A DNA stretch of 24,350 bases. Source: Saccoglossus kowalevskii. Lineage: Eukaryota > Hemichordata > Enteropneusta > Harrimaniidae. The position numbers and the translations under genes were made by a program. Location of the stretch: the NCBI RefSeq assembly GCF_000003605.2, contig NW_003108085.1:349671-374020 (forward strand), written 5' to 3'. The notes beneath the pieces were generated by a model that worked only from the letters and a program-made list of their open reading frames with translations, made no database searches and had not been told where the DNA came from. Position 1 is the stretch's first letter. Every line of letters starts with the position of its first letter. Of this stretch, positions 17,201 to 24,350 are shown piece by piece.

Positions 17201-18222
17201 TACAGTACATATACAGTTTTCTTGAAGATCGACCTCCCTAGCATTCATCAAGCTACATGTAATGCAACTTGAACTTGGGAGATTCCATTTTTACTTTTTA
17301 GGGGGCACAGCGTATATTAGTACATTTGCATAAAAAATGACCTTTAACTTTTGTAATGCATGACACATACTAAACTTGAACTCCATGGAGGCATCAAAGG
17401 TCATTGCCCTGATTACCAGCAAGTTTGCCATGGTGACCATCAATATTCACTATATTAATTCCATTTGCTTAATGACATTTTATAAATTTTGGCGTTGAAA
17501 AAGGGTGCCTGAAGTTGAAGTTCAAACATATTATAGCGTAAATAGCGATTGACTAAGGACTGACCTTTGAAGGACACTATGGCTTATTGAGGACTGCCTC
17601 AAATAACTGCTTATCCAAGAATTTCTGAACAGAAATTTTATGAACTACGTTGAATGTCTTTTTTTAAGTCGATTAAAAAAACAAAACAAAAACACTAACA
17701 GTAATTTAACATAGAAGATTCCATTACTTGGACACATTCTGTCAAATTTAATAAAACCTTCGGCAGTTGTATCGGAATTTGATTGGTTTAGCGATAGCCA
17801 GCCTCTCACCCCCGCGTTCAAAATAGAATATTCCATGCCGGCTAAAATGCACCACATGGCCGAGTTTACACATGGTCAGTATTTTTAGTAGGAGTATTTT
17901 AACAGAATTTTTCCCGGCAAAAACAAGATTACGTGGCCTGATAAATAAAACATACCCTTTGATATTTTAAATTAAATGTTTTGTGACTATGGCAGAACAC
18001 TGACAAACCCAAGAATTACTTGCCTTTAGATGAGGCCACCTTTGCTAATGCATGCATGTACGGAGTCTCCCATCTCTCCATAACCGGTTTCCCCATAATT
18101 TCGAGGTGATCGTCGGCGGCATCGTAATCGGCACCAGCTTTCTTCCAGTCTACCTTACAATCTTCGCCGTCAGTGAAAATTTTCTCTGGGTTCGCAGATT
18201 GGGGAACTTGAACGGCAGCCAT
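8120..18222 (-). CDS. GAMT: Guanidinoacetate N-methyltransferase, complete four-exon gene
   Basis: This enzyme transfers a methyl group from S-adenosylmethionine to guanidinoacetate, making creatine in the cytosol. The coding exons are 18222-18024, 9414-9205, 8599-8421 and 8260-8120 (729 nt, 242 residues; the human protein has 236). Seen in the translation: the N-terminal motif [13 protein letters not shown] near residues 48-60, the methyltransferase loop LEIGFGMA near 71-78, IIECNDGVF near 94-102, ILYDTYPL near 138-145, and a C-terminal KMITP. From knowledge of the rat and human structures, Glu52 and Asp141 correspond to the guanidinoacetate-binding Glu46 and Asp135 of human GAMT, and Glu96 to the acidic residue that binds the SAM ribose; all are present. 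The start ATG at 18222 has G at -3 and +4. Two introns use GC donors. No frameshift or missing catalytic residue is seen, so the gene looks functional. Confidence 0.97.
8421..8599 (-). CDS. GAMT: GAMT coding exon 3
   Basis: This exon encodes residues 137-196, including ILYDTYPLS with the catalytic Asp141, [20 protein letters not shown] and [11 protein letters not shown]. The acceptor is ATGTTTTTTCAG, directly abutting the F5 tandem array. The donor is a canonical CAG then GTGAGG, in phase 0. Confidence 0.96.
8605..8825. repeat. F5 dimeric tandem array in GAMT intron 2
   Basis: About 4.3 units of roughly 51 bp, each beginning TGAATATTCATG and containing TTGTTAACCAAT. Two unit types alternate (CCAATAGCAACACTATC and CCAATCACAACACTTGTA), giving a dimer of about 100 bp. 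The array starts within a few bases of GAMT exon 3, so it supplies the intron's 3' end. Confidence 0.88.
9199..9204 (-). other. GC donor site of GAMT intron 2 (GCAAGT)
   Basis: The intron starts GCAAGTAG after exon sequence GATG. With the acceptor before 8599 it restores Asp-Gly-Ile-Leu-Tyr-Asp, as in vertebrate GAMT. Reading through gives Gly-Lys-stop, the same outcome as at intron 1. Confidence 0.9.
9205..9414 (-). CDS. GAMT: GAMT coding exon 2
   Basis: This 210-nt exon encodes residues 67-136 plus one base of Gly137 and contains the SAM-binding loop (EIGFGMAIA) and the IIECNDGVF strand. The acceptor is TTTTTTCAG. The exon ends GATG and is followed by GCAAGT, a second GC donor. Its length is a multiple of three and both flanking introns are phase 1, so skipping it would keep the frame while removing the cofactor-binding core. 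Confidence 0.96.
9538..9747 (+). mobile_element. F1 MITE, near-complete copy in GAMT intron 1
   Basis: Starts TACTGTAGAATGCTTTATTT and ends AAAGTATTTTACAGTA, with all family interior blocks. It lies about 120 bp upstream of GAMT exon 2 in transcript order. Confidence 0.87.
9959..10201 (+). mobile_element. F2 MITE copy in GAMT intron 1
   Basis: Starts TTAACCGTTTTACCACCAG and ends GTCTGGTGGTAAAAAGGTTT. Interior blocks AGTCTGCACTTTCC and CAAAATACTG match the family. Confidence 0.82.
10558..10605 (+). mobile_element. F1 MITE, left half
   Basis: TACTGTAAAATACTATTTTC and GCTTGGAATTAATTTTCGCT match the left 45 bp of F1; the match then stops. The matching right half lies at 11349-11493. Confidence 0.75.
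10606..11348. other. About 740 bp between two F1 halves, possible insertion
   Basis: The sequence separates the left and right parts of what would be one F1 copy. AGTGA occurs at both junctions (near 10612 and 11350) and could be a target duplication. The minus strand has an 81-codon open stretch at 11085-10840 that I do not recognise. No inverted ends were found. Confidence 0.4.
11349..11493 (+). mobile_element. F1 MITE, right half
   Basis: From AGTGAAAATAAAATCCAGCG to TATTTCACAGTA it matches the right two thirds of F1. Confidence 0.8.
11494..13123. other. GAMT intron 1, gene-free low-complexity stretch
   Basis: No gene or exon supported. Contains a G13 run at 12332-12344, a C10 run at 12718-12727, a G15 run at 13100-13114, and several A/T runs. 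Confidence 0.5.
13124..13329 (-). mobile_element. F2 MITE, inverted copy bounded by TTAA on both sides
   Basis: Starts TTAACCTTTCCACCATC and ends ACTGGTGGTGAAAAGGGTTAA. It is in reverse orientation relative to 840-1075 and about 206 bp long. The intact TTAA at both edges is the clearest support for a piggyBac-type insertion. Confidence 0.83.
13366..13555 (+). mobile_element. F1 MITE copy
   Basis: TACTGTAAAATACATTATTT to AAAGTATTTGACAGTA, with a shortened left part and the usual interior blocks. Confidence 0.85.
13676..13770 (+). mobile_element. F3 MITE, internally deleted copy
   Basis: Keeps CAGTCGTCACATG, CCCACGAGTCGTTGCGTCTT, TTGTTATCGTCGCT and a decayed right end near GTTAAAG. The middle is deleted and many CpGs have changed. 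Confidence 0.65.
13957..14117. repeat. F5 dimeric tandem array in GAMT intron 1, inverted
   Basis: Repeats GTGATTGGTTAACAAGACAT and GCTATTGGTTAACAAGAATG alternate with AATATTCATGAGATATACTG. This is the reverse complement of the array at 8605-8825, with the same two-type alternation. About three units. Confidence 0.86.
14324..14527 (-). mobile_element. F1 MITE, inverted copy
   Basis: TACTGTGGAATACAAATGTA at the left and AAAGTATTCTACAGTA at the right; the interior reads as the reverse complement of the copies at 5484 and 9538. Confidence 0.86.
14784..15460 (+). mobile_element. F6 element: 157-bp tandem array plus terminal hairpin
   Basis: AGCTCCGCTG at 14784 opens the element. Four units follow, starting near 14812, 14944, 15101 and 15258; the last two intervals are exactly 157 bp and the first is shortened. 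After GGACAATCACTCATATG comes a 31-nt hairpin at 15425-15455 with arms AGCTCCGCT and AGCGGAGCT, then A5. A tandem core with a terminal hairpin recalls non-autonomous Helitron-like or satellite-bearing elements; no protein is encoded. Confidence 0.8.
15709..16103 (-). mobile_element. F2 MITE, inverted, interrupted by a nested element
   Basis: TTAAACTTTTGATCACCAG at the left and CTGGTGATGAAACGGTTAA at the right define the outer copy. Its interior reads AAATTTGTCTGCACTTTTTT and TTTGGCTATTTTTG, then is broken at 15877 by another inverted-repeat element. Confidence 0.82.
15877..16063. mobile_element. Nested MITE with iterated AATAGAAGCCGC motif
   Basis: Ends TACCGTAAAATCTGTATTA and TAATACAGATTTTACAGTA are inverted repeats with one mismatch in 19. 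Inside, (A/T)AGAAGCCGCACC-type words recur four to five times. TA at both edges suits a Tc1/mariner-type target. It is a different family from F1 but has similar outer bases. Confidence 0.82.
16104..16995. other. GAMT intron 1, gene-free stretch
   Basis: AT-rich sequence; no exon or inverted-repeat element recognised on either strand. Confidence 0.5.
16996..17207. mobile_element. F1-like MITE with different interior
   Basis: Starts TACTGTAAAGGGGGTAATTA and ends TAGTCATTTTTACAGTA. The word AAACCCAGTGAATATG or its variants occurs three times, with one inverted copy near the left end (CACTGGGTTTTA). The architecture parallels F1 but the iterated word differs. Confidence 0.75.
17208..18017. other. 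GAMT intron 1, 5' part, gene-free
   Basis: Lies directly downstream of exon 1 in transcript order. No other exon or clear repeat was found. Confidence 0.5.
18018..18023 (-). other. GC donor site of GAMT intron 1 (GCAAGT)
   Basis: The intron starts GCAAGTAA after exon sequence AAAG. Apart from C at +2 it matches the U1 consensus well, as is typical of known GC-AG introns. Reading through would give Gly-Lys-stop at once. Confidence 0.9.
18024..18222 (-). CDS. GAMT: GAMT coding exon 1
   Basis: This exon encodes residues 1-66 and the first base of Gly67. The N-terminus begins MAAVQVPQ and is a few residues longer than in human GAMT. Trp26, Met48, Glu52 and Met56 match the substrate- and cofactor-contacting residues of the mammalian enzyme. 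The exon ends AAAG and is followed by GCAAGT, a GC donor. Joining AAA-G to GT-GGT of exon 2 gives Lys-Gly-Gly-Lys-Val-Leu, the same order as in vertebrate GAMT. The only nearby GT donor, five bases downstream, would create an immediate stop after joining, so the GC donor is strongly preferred. Confidence 0.96.
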
Positions 18223-18310
18223 GACGCTTGCTTGAAAGTACGTGTAGTAACTCCGACCTCAACGTGTCTTCGCGTGTGACCTTAAAAGTGTTTACAGCTC
18301 ATTTGCATAC
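18223..18310 (-). promoter_or_regulatory. GAMT proximal upstream region with octamer and ERR-like motifs
   Basis: Reading the minus strand upstream of the ATG, there is TTAAGGTCA at 18285-18277, which fits the TNAAGGTCA estrogen-related-receptor/SF-1 half-site, and ATGCAAAT at 18308-18301, a perfect POU octamer. Several CpGs lie between. No clear TATA box is placed. These motif calls are matches only; function is inferred. Confidence 0.3.
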
Positions 18311-19192
18311 ACGCTCTTACGGCAAGTGTTAGGCACCCCCAATCATATTCCTGCGCCTACGCGTTTTAAAATAAAAGGCGTGGACTATTATAAAAATCTA
18401 GGTGGGCAATTGCTGAAAAACCCTGCAAAATATTTGTTTTCCTTTCCTTAGTTTTGTGGTAATTGTGTTTTTCATATTTTTAATCAGAAAACTATGAACG
18501 TTGTGGAATTCAGTTTTCAACCTAACACAATGTACCATACTTTAAAAAAAAAAAACAGAAAAAAAAACATCACTCATATTTTGTAAGTTGATTTAAAAAT
18601 AACAATATTTTATATAAGGGCAGTGATGCTATTAAATACGAATCAGGTCAGGTCATCGTGGTGAAAGCTTTTTTTTTTTTTTTCAATTTTTTTTAAAAAT
18701 ATTTTTTGTGCCAGGCGACAGTTCTGGACATTGAGTGTCACTGTTGTCTCTCCTGACTTGTGCAAATTGCAAGTGCTAGTGCTGACACATAGTGTATTTT
18801 GCCACAGAAGTCATATTGTGGTGATTCAGCTTTCTTATATACAGTGTTATACATATACCCGCAAAAAAAAATTGGATTCCTGCTAAACACAAAGTACCTA
18901 TTGAAAATGATTGCGCCCTCGACGACGGATTCTCAAATTTCGAGTAAACCTGTCGGTAGGGGCGCACTAACTATTACCTACCGTGTCAGACGAAACGCCA
19001 CATAAACAGTTTGGACATATGGTACATGGATATCCGAGCATTAAAGAGACTTCGTTTTAAACTACGTTTAGCTAACGTATATAACAATAAAGGATCAATG
19101 TATCGTTCGTGTCAGTTACACCACGGTTACTAAAAACACGACCAGGACAAACACACACTCGTCCATTTTAGCAGACTGTCGATATTCAACTT
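18311..19192. other. Gene-free stretch upstream of GAMT
   Basis: AT-rich with a T15 run at 18669-18683. No coding exon recognised. A distal part of the GAMT promoter or a 5' non-coding exon could lie here but cannot be shown. Confidence 0.4.
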
Positions 19193-19272
19193 TACTGTAA
19201 ATTACTTTATTTTCACTTGGGAATTATTTTCGCTATTTTTGCTGGAGAGGTGATTCAGAAAAAAATGAAATA
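19193..19272 (+). mobile_element. F1 MITE, left fragment
   Basis: TACTGTAAATTACTTTATTT, then TTCGCTATTTTTGCTGGAG and TGATTCAG; the match is lost near 19272. Confidence 0.72.
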
Positions 19273-20038
19273 GTGTAGACTATACGAAGAAAAACACTAA
19301 GTGCTTATTTACATTCTAAACATACTCATTTTTTACGCCGCTCTAGGGAGCCTTTAACGTGAATATCAATCTATAAATACCATATAGTTTTTAAAATTAA
19401 TTTCATTGGTTTTTATGCCTATTTTAATCATTTCCCGATATAATTTTGATCTAACTTTTTGCAAAATTTTACATATTTTTTCATTATTATAATTTTGAAC
19501 CAAATCGAATGGATTATAAAGGTCTATTTCATGAAAAAAATGACAAAAGTTGATTTTTTTATTCAAAAGTTTATTCCCTCAAACTTGCAAAAGTGTACAG
19601 AGGAAGGATGTATGGGGCAATATACTTTTTACACAATATTTCATGGAATTGTTTATTTTTTACCACGGAATTTTCATCCCAACTCAGGAGCCAATCCGCG
19701 GCGACATTACAGTTAGATTACAATTTCGTTTTCAAATACCCCTGGGAAGTATTCTATGTTTTTCGTGTAATTACGTGTTCGTATATAAGGAATTTTTCCA
19801 CAAAAAATATGACGAATTCGGCCGAATTGTGTCAGACGGTTGGCCTAATATTATCCCCAATGAACCATTTGACTGTGGCGGTGTGGTACTTGTTTCCTGC
19901 TTCGTGGGAATCTGAAACAAAAACACGTTTCTCAACTTGTCTCTTATTTAGTTTAATACAGTATTTAAGACGGCGGCCCCATTATAGTAAATATCGAATT
20001 TATTGTATTATCAACTTGTACACCAGCTGACAGTGTCT
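19273..20038. other. Gene-free stretch with two overlapping open frames of doubtful meaning
   Basis: Frames open at 19550-19915 and 19593-20030 overlap on the same strand; neither gives a recognisable protein or clear splice context. Confidence 0.4.
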
Positions 20039-20372
20039 TTAAAGGGCGGTGGTCGTCGCGCTACGCATATGCGAGATATGGGCCTTATGTAAACAAAGAT
20101 GGCGGCTTCGATTGTTGCGCAGACCTTTGACCACTAATAATTAATCTATTAGTGATCTGAGTACAGACCAACGAGTACAGACTGAGACCCAGCTAGCTAG
20201 GTAATTTCTTTAGTGATTGCGAGGTATCACCGGCGGTAATTAGTGCAAGTCGTGCCCAGGTCAAAACTCGTACTCGTGATTTCATTGAAATCGTGCATTG
20301 GATTGCGGGAAAATCAATGTTTACCAACACACAATTTCGCACATGCGCAGGGCGACGACAACCGCTCTTCAA
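20039..20372 (-). mobile_element. F4 CpG-rich MITE, inverted copy
   Basis: Reverse complement of 1119-1425 over most of its length, with blocks GGTAAACATTGATTTTCCC, GGCACGACTTGCACT and GGTCTGTACTC, plus about 27 extra bp. Ends GGTGGTCGTCGCGCTACGC and GCGACGACAACCGCTCTTCAA are inverted repeats. It carries AAGATGGCGGC, a perfect YY1 word, at 20096-20106. Confidence 0.82.
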
Positions 20373-20531
20373 CATATACTAATAAGTAGTATCATGGAGG
20401 TACATCACCTATACTTACGTAAAAGTGGGCTATTTTTTGCGACACTCGCAGAGGGCATTGTATCTTCATCCTGTGCACACACCCCCCCCCCATTATTGGC
20501 GGTGATCACCCTCCTGCTTCCAAGAACACTG

Positions 20532-20697
20532 TTAAAACGGGAGGGTCGTCACCTGCGCAAGCGCGGGAACTGAAGTCCCAAGCGACGATAACAACACACG
20601 CTAAAGACGCAAAGGCTCATGGGTAGACGCTTTTTTGTAAACAATGACACACTATGGCCACCTGACGCATGCGCAGGTGATGACTCCCCCGCTTTAA
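20532..20697 (-). mobile_element. F3 CpG-rich MITE, full-length inverted copy
   Basis: TTAAAACGGGAGGGTCGTCA at the left and AGGTGATGACTCCCCCGCTT plus TAA at the right. The interior CAAGCGACGATAACAACAC and CTCATGGGTAGACGC is the reverse complement of 23637-23801. It lies 160 bp from an F4 copy. Confidence 0.85.
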
Positions 20698-22502
20698 TGG
20701 TCCCCGTACAAGACTGAATACGACTGACCTAGAAAACAATCCAACATCACGGGCTTGCTCATCACCAACAAACGCTGATAGAAATAGGAAATAGTTGTAA
20801 TCAGTTGTAATCATAGGAGGATCGACTGTCATGTCGGAACGTTGAATCGTTTCATAGCTGCAGTTCGAGGCAAGCTCATTACACGTTCCATTTACAAGAC
20901 CAATATTTTGCTTTGCAGTTTTTACACCAATTTCCAAGTTTTTATTATATATAGAAGCGATTTTGTTTTACTTTCCGTAGCACAAACGGAGTGACAGTAG
21001 GACGACGGAGTTGGTCGTCAATACTACGAAGTACTTTCGTTTATCGACGATCAGTTTGATGAACCGAGTAACAACCTAGTAACAGTTATTCCGCGATGAA
21101 ATTATTTTCTTTTGTAAATTATAACTATTTCACCCTTGACAGTGCATTTACAGAAAGATCATTATCAGCTATCGATAAAAATTTTAAAAATTGTTCACCA
21201 GTAGGAAAAAATCAACACGAGAGCACTCTAATAACGAAAATACGCAAATGATACGCGTAGTAAAAGTCCTGCGGTGTTTCACCACAAAATGGCGGTGTGC
21301 GTTGGCAGAGATACTTTCGGTGATATAACCGCAAGGAACTCTGGGAAGAATAATGGGGCAACATAGAACGGAGCGTGCTTATATGAATCTACGCTACGTC
21401 AACTGCCAGTGGAGACAAAAAAAACGGAACTTCGGAACTGCTTTCAACTCTCCAATTATTGAATTGTCGATTGCTGGGGGCTGCATTTGGAGACGTACTT
21501 TCTTTGTACTTCGGTCTTTTATGCATCGCGCTCAGTGAATTTGGACCAGAGATTAAGAAAGTACACAATATAATGTTTCATAATCCGATATTTATTGAAA
21601 CATTTTTTCCCCTAGTTTTTCCCTTCTCGCTAAGTTAAGGTAGAAGACTGCTCATAGTTTTTGAGAAAATTGGTCATAAATCATATGACAATGTTCATTA
21701 GTTTATTATGTAAAATCATAGAGCTATTGTCCCATGGCACCATGAAATAGGATTCTTTTGTGTGTTACAGTGACGTATTTTGAGAAACTTGTCCTAATAT
21801 TTTTCGAAAATTCGCTATTTTTAAAACAAATAGTATCCCATCATTAACAATATATTATTATTTTCATCCTATTTCACCAGCCTACAATTTGAGATGTGGC
21901 ATAAAATCTCTGCCATAGAAACCTATGATAAAACCGTTAAAATGCTGCCAAAATGGCCACTATCCACTAAGGCAAGAAAAAAAAATCTCTGTTTCTCGTT
22001 TCATGGAGATTTTAAAATGAGGCGGCGAGGCGATTTTTTTTTTTTTTTTTTTTTTGAATACTGAGATAAAATGGGGTAAATTTGAGACAAGTGCGAGCAC
22101 AAGCGCATATTGGAATGCTTTAGAAGAAAAAAAAAAAAACGTTCGAGGCGCAAATTTCACAATAATGCGCGCGGAAACGAGAAACAGAGAAACAGTCTAA
22201 AATACAACCATCATTTTCTCGAAAATAATGCTGGTGACCCCTAATATTCTTATATTGCCCAGAAGTACAATTTATTATTAAAAAATGGATCGTGAGAAGA
22301 CTCTATGTTTGCATGGTGTCTTTTTATTTAAAACTGTAATGTATTACACTCAAACTACGACAATGACAATGACACCTGAACGCAAGATGGGTGCCATGTG
22401 AAACTTTTTTATTATTACGCATGCGCACATTAGCATGACAATAACCTTGTATCCCCGTCACACTTCGGACGTACAGACTGGCAAGTTACCTTCCTTCACC
22501 TT
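20698..22502. other. Stretch without a supported gene
   Basis: A minus-strand frame open from about 20945 to 20696 has protein-like composition but no identity. A small CpG-richer patch at 21240-21420 includes AAAATGGCGGT. A T22 run lies at 22034-22055. No splice-consistent gene model could be built. Confidence 0.4.
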
Positions 22503-22674
22503 TTAACCACCCGGCTTTCTCGTCCAATTTTTTCTGCACTTTTTTCTTTATATTACTTCAATGAACCCTAACTTTTGGAGCCTACAGACAACATTTGAGT
22601 CAATTTTCAGTTTGTTCCAATCTTCTGAAGGAAATTGCAGACTAAACGGAATTATTTCGTGAATTTGTGAGGGA
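22503..22674 (-). mobile_element. F2 MITE, truncated inverted copy
   Basis: TTAACCACCCGGCTTTCTCG at the left, then TTTTTTCTGCACTTTTTTC, CTAACTTTTGGAGCC, AATCTTCTGAAGG and AATTTGTGAG; the right inverted end is missing. Confidence 0.75.
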
Positions 22675-22724
22675 GCCTAGTTTGTTTAGCAGAACGAGTG
22701 TTTCTAAAACATTCTGTTTAGCTC

Positions 22725-22822
22725 TCCTTCACCATAGCCTGACAAGGTCGCGTGAGTAGCGCCCTCCGCGGTGCTCCAACCCCGCCGTTCGACCGGCGCC
22801 ACCATGTCAGGCTGTCCTTCAC
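22725..22822. mobile_element. 82-bp hAT-like mini element with 8-bp target duplication
   Basis: TCCTTCAC occurs at 22725-22732 and 22815-22822. Between them the ends CATAGCCTGACAAGGT and, read in reverse, CAGCCTGACATGGTGG are imperfect inverted repeats. The interior is GC- and CpG-rich. An 8-bp duplication with short inverted ends starting CA fits the hAT superfamily. Confidence 0.75.
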
Positions 22823-23217
22823 TAATGCGAGTAGTTTGGCGATTGTTATTAGGACATTGATGACGAATTGGTATTGGATCAAATCTGGTTTTTTTTTATT
22901 TCTGGCACAGTTTGTGTGTTTACACATGTGTGTCCTTGGATTCTCGACCCTCTGTGTTATGTATACACACATCAATACCTGAAATGAATCATACCTTACC
23001 ATGCAGTGTCTTTTTGATACGGGCCCTTTCTTAGTTTCTCATATTTCTACAGGAAAACATAAAATGCTCCCCATGAAATGAATAATCTCTGGGTCGTTGT
23101 CACAAATCTCGTTATGTGTTCCTTTGAAATTACGTAACTAATAGTAGGATGGAATCCCCTTACTTCCAAGTCATGGTTGACTACCTCACGTCATACTCAG
23201 GCTGTCAACCCAATGAA
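22823..23217. other. Gene-free stretch
   Basis: No exon or repeat recognised. Confidence 0.4.
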
Positions 23218-23432
23218 TACTGCAAAACATTTTATTTTAGCTGGAATAATTTTTCCCTGAAAACACTTTTTTGGGGGTGTTTTGCATGGAATTTATTTTA
23301 ACCGATTCTTGAAGTGTTGAATGTAAACTATAGAAAAAAAGGTACATTCGCTGGATTTTATTTTCAATGAATCATTCCTTCAGTGAAAATAGTGAAAATT
23401 AATTCCAAACAAAGATAAAGTATTTTGCAGCT
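23218..23432 (-). mobile_element. F1 MITE, inverted copy
   Basis: TACTGCAAAACATTTTATTT at the left and AAAGTATTTTGCAGCT at the right; interior TTGCATGGAATTTATTTT and CGCTGGATTTTATTTTCA show the inverted orientation. Both outer CTGTA words have mutated to CTGCA. Confidence 0.82.
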
Positions 23433-23636
23433 GAGGTCTATTATGTCGGATGGGTGGTTTATACTACCTATTCACTTGGTTCAATACCAACATGGAAATA
23501 AATGTCATGCGGTCACGGGGTCGGGTGAAATATTAATCCAAATCACCGAAAAATACTACATATTTGTATCACATACTAGTAGTTCGTGTAACACACGGAA
23601 TATTTTGTCTAATGGCATGAATATAGTTCAATACAT

Positions 23637-23801
23637 TTAAAGCGATGGATTCGTCACCTGCGCATGCGTCAGATGGTCATAGCGTGTCATTGTTTACAAA
23701 CAAGCGTCTGCCCATGAGTCTTTGCGTTTTTAGCGCGTGTTGTTATCGTCGCTCGGGACTCAATTCACGCGCGTGCGCAGGTGACGACCCTCCCGGTTTA
23801 A
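23637..23801 (+). mobile_element. F3 CpG-rich MITE, full-length copy
   Basis: CGTCACCTGCGCATGCG near the left and GCGTGCGCAGGTGACG near the right form the inverted ends; TTAA words lie at both edges. Opposite in orientation to 20532-20697. Confidence 0.86.
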
Positions 23802-24166
23802 TGCATTTATAATTATTTATAAAAAGAATGCTCGCCAGTCAATCTTACAAATTGAATTGCTTGTTCTTGTGTCCAGCAGTATCACACGCCGCGCACCGCA
23901 GTCAATACCCGGCTCGATTAACAGTTAACGGAACTTTGAGTTACGGACAACCTATATTTTTGTTATTATGCGAACGTTCAAAAAAAAAAAAAATATATGT
24001 TGCCTGTAACTCGAAGTTCTGTTAAAGGGGAAGTCAAGCCAAAACAACATAATGACCACCAAGAAAAAGCTCCACAAATGTAGGAGAATGCAATTTACAG
24101 TTTTTTTTATATCACTTTTCATTCTCTAGATATTCAACATTTCATCAGTATTAGTATTATTTTTTT
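23802..24166. other. Gene-free stretch
   Basis: No gene recognised; an A13 run lies near 23980. Confidence 0.4.
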
Positions 24167-24350
24167 AGCTCCGCTGTCGACTTAGTCGAGCGGAGCTTAT
24201 CATATGAGTGATTGTCCATCGTCCGTGTCAATATTTTACTTTTTCGATTTCTTCCTGGAAAACTACAAGCCTGAATGTTTTGATACTTGGTGTGTATGTA
24301 CCTTGGGTCCCGGGGGGGGGGGGGGGGGGCACTGGCCTTTCACTTTGGTA
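24167..24350 (-). mobile_element. F6 element, hairpin end, cut by the window edge
   Basis: A 31-nt hairpin at 24167-24197 is identical in length and arms to the one at 15425-15455, followed by CATATGAGTGATTGTCC and the reverse complement of the last F6 unit. A G18 run at 24312-24329 interrupts or ends the match. Confidence 0.8.

Noticed and set aside
19550-20030. Two overlapping plus-strand frames of 121 and 145 codons
   Set aside because: Both frames are open at once over AT-rich DNA, no family is recognised, and no splice or start context favours either.
21289-21366. ATG in AAAATGGCGGTG considered as the start of a new gene
   Set aside because: The frame stops after 25 codons with no usable donor; the word may instead be a YY1-like site.
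22741-22814. GTTCGACC considered as a tRNA B box, hence a tRNA or SINE
   Set aside because: No cloverleaf could be drawn and no proper A box spacing exists; the 8-bp duplication and inverted ends fit a hAT-like element better.

Overview
The window is AT-rich eukaryotic nuclear DNA with spliced genes and a dense load of short interspersed repeats. The one fully readable gene is a four-exon guanidinoacetate N-methyltransferase (GAMT) of 242 residues on the minus strand. It aligns closely with the animal enzyme, so the source is a metazoan. The compact exons, the AT-rich intergenic DNA and the many non-autonomous transposons suggest an invertebrate, plausibly a marine deuterostome, but the sequence alone does not fix the phylum.

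Layout. (1) Positions 209-2343 (+) hold the last three coding exons of a secreted-looking cysteine-rich protein; its 5' part lies outside the window. A poly(A) signal follows near 2603. (2) 2626-8119 is the gap between two convergent genes and holds no recognisable gene. It contains a diverged copy of the 157-bp-unit element, a TTAA-ended MITE, a 0.7-kb AACGTT-rich inverted-repeat element, a 375-bp MITE, a 275-bp tandem duplication and the likely GAMT 3' UTR. (3) 8120-18222 (-) is GAMT, with introns of about 8.6 kb, 0.6 kb and 0.16 kb. Intron 1 is packed with MITEs. Two of its three introns begin with GC rather than GT. (4) 18223-24350 holds the GAMT promoter region, CpG-rich MITEs, a mini hAT-like element and the edge of a second 157-bp-unit element, with no convincing gene.

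Repeat families named here. F1: about 200 bp, ends TACTGTAAAATAC...GTATTTTACAGTA, at least eight copies. F2: about 240 bp, ends TTAACCGTTTCACCACC, six copies. F3: about 165 bp, CpG-rich, ends with CGTCACCTGCGCA, four copies. F4: 307-334 bp, CpG-rich, two copies. F5: dimeric array of about 51-bp units, two arrays in opposite orientation flanking GAMT exon 2. F6: 157-bp tandem array with a terminal 31-nt hairpin, three copies. F7: 0.7-kb AACGTT-rich element. F8: 375-bp MITE. F9: about 270-bp old repeat, three copies.

The two genes have no evident functional link; they are simply convergent neighbours. GAMT makes creatine from guanidinoacetate and S-adenosylmethionine. I found no CRISPR array, operon, viral gene or autonomous transposase. 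The most interesting signals are the paired GC-AG introns in GAMT, the inverted F5 arrays that bracket its frame-neutral exon 2, and the MITEs that carry promoter-like motifs.
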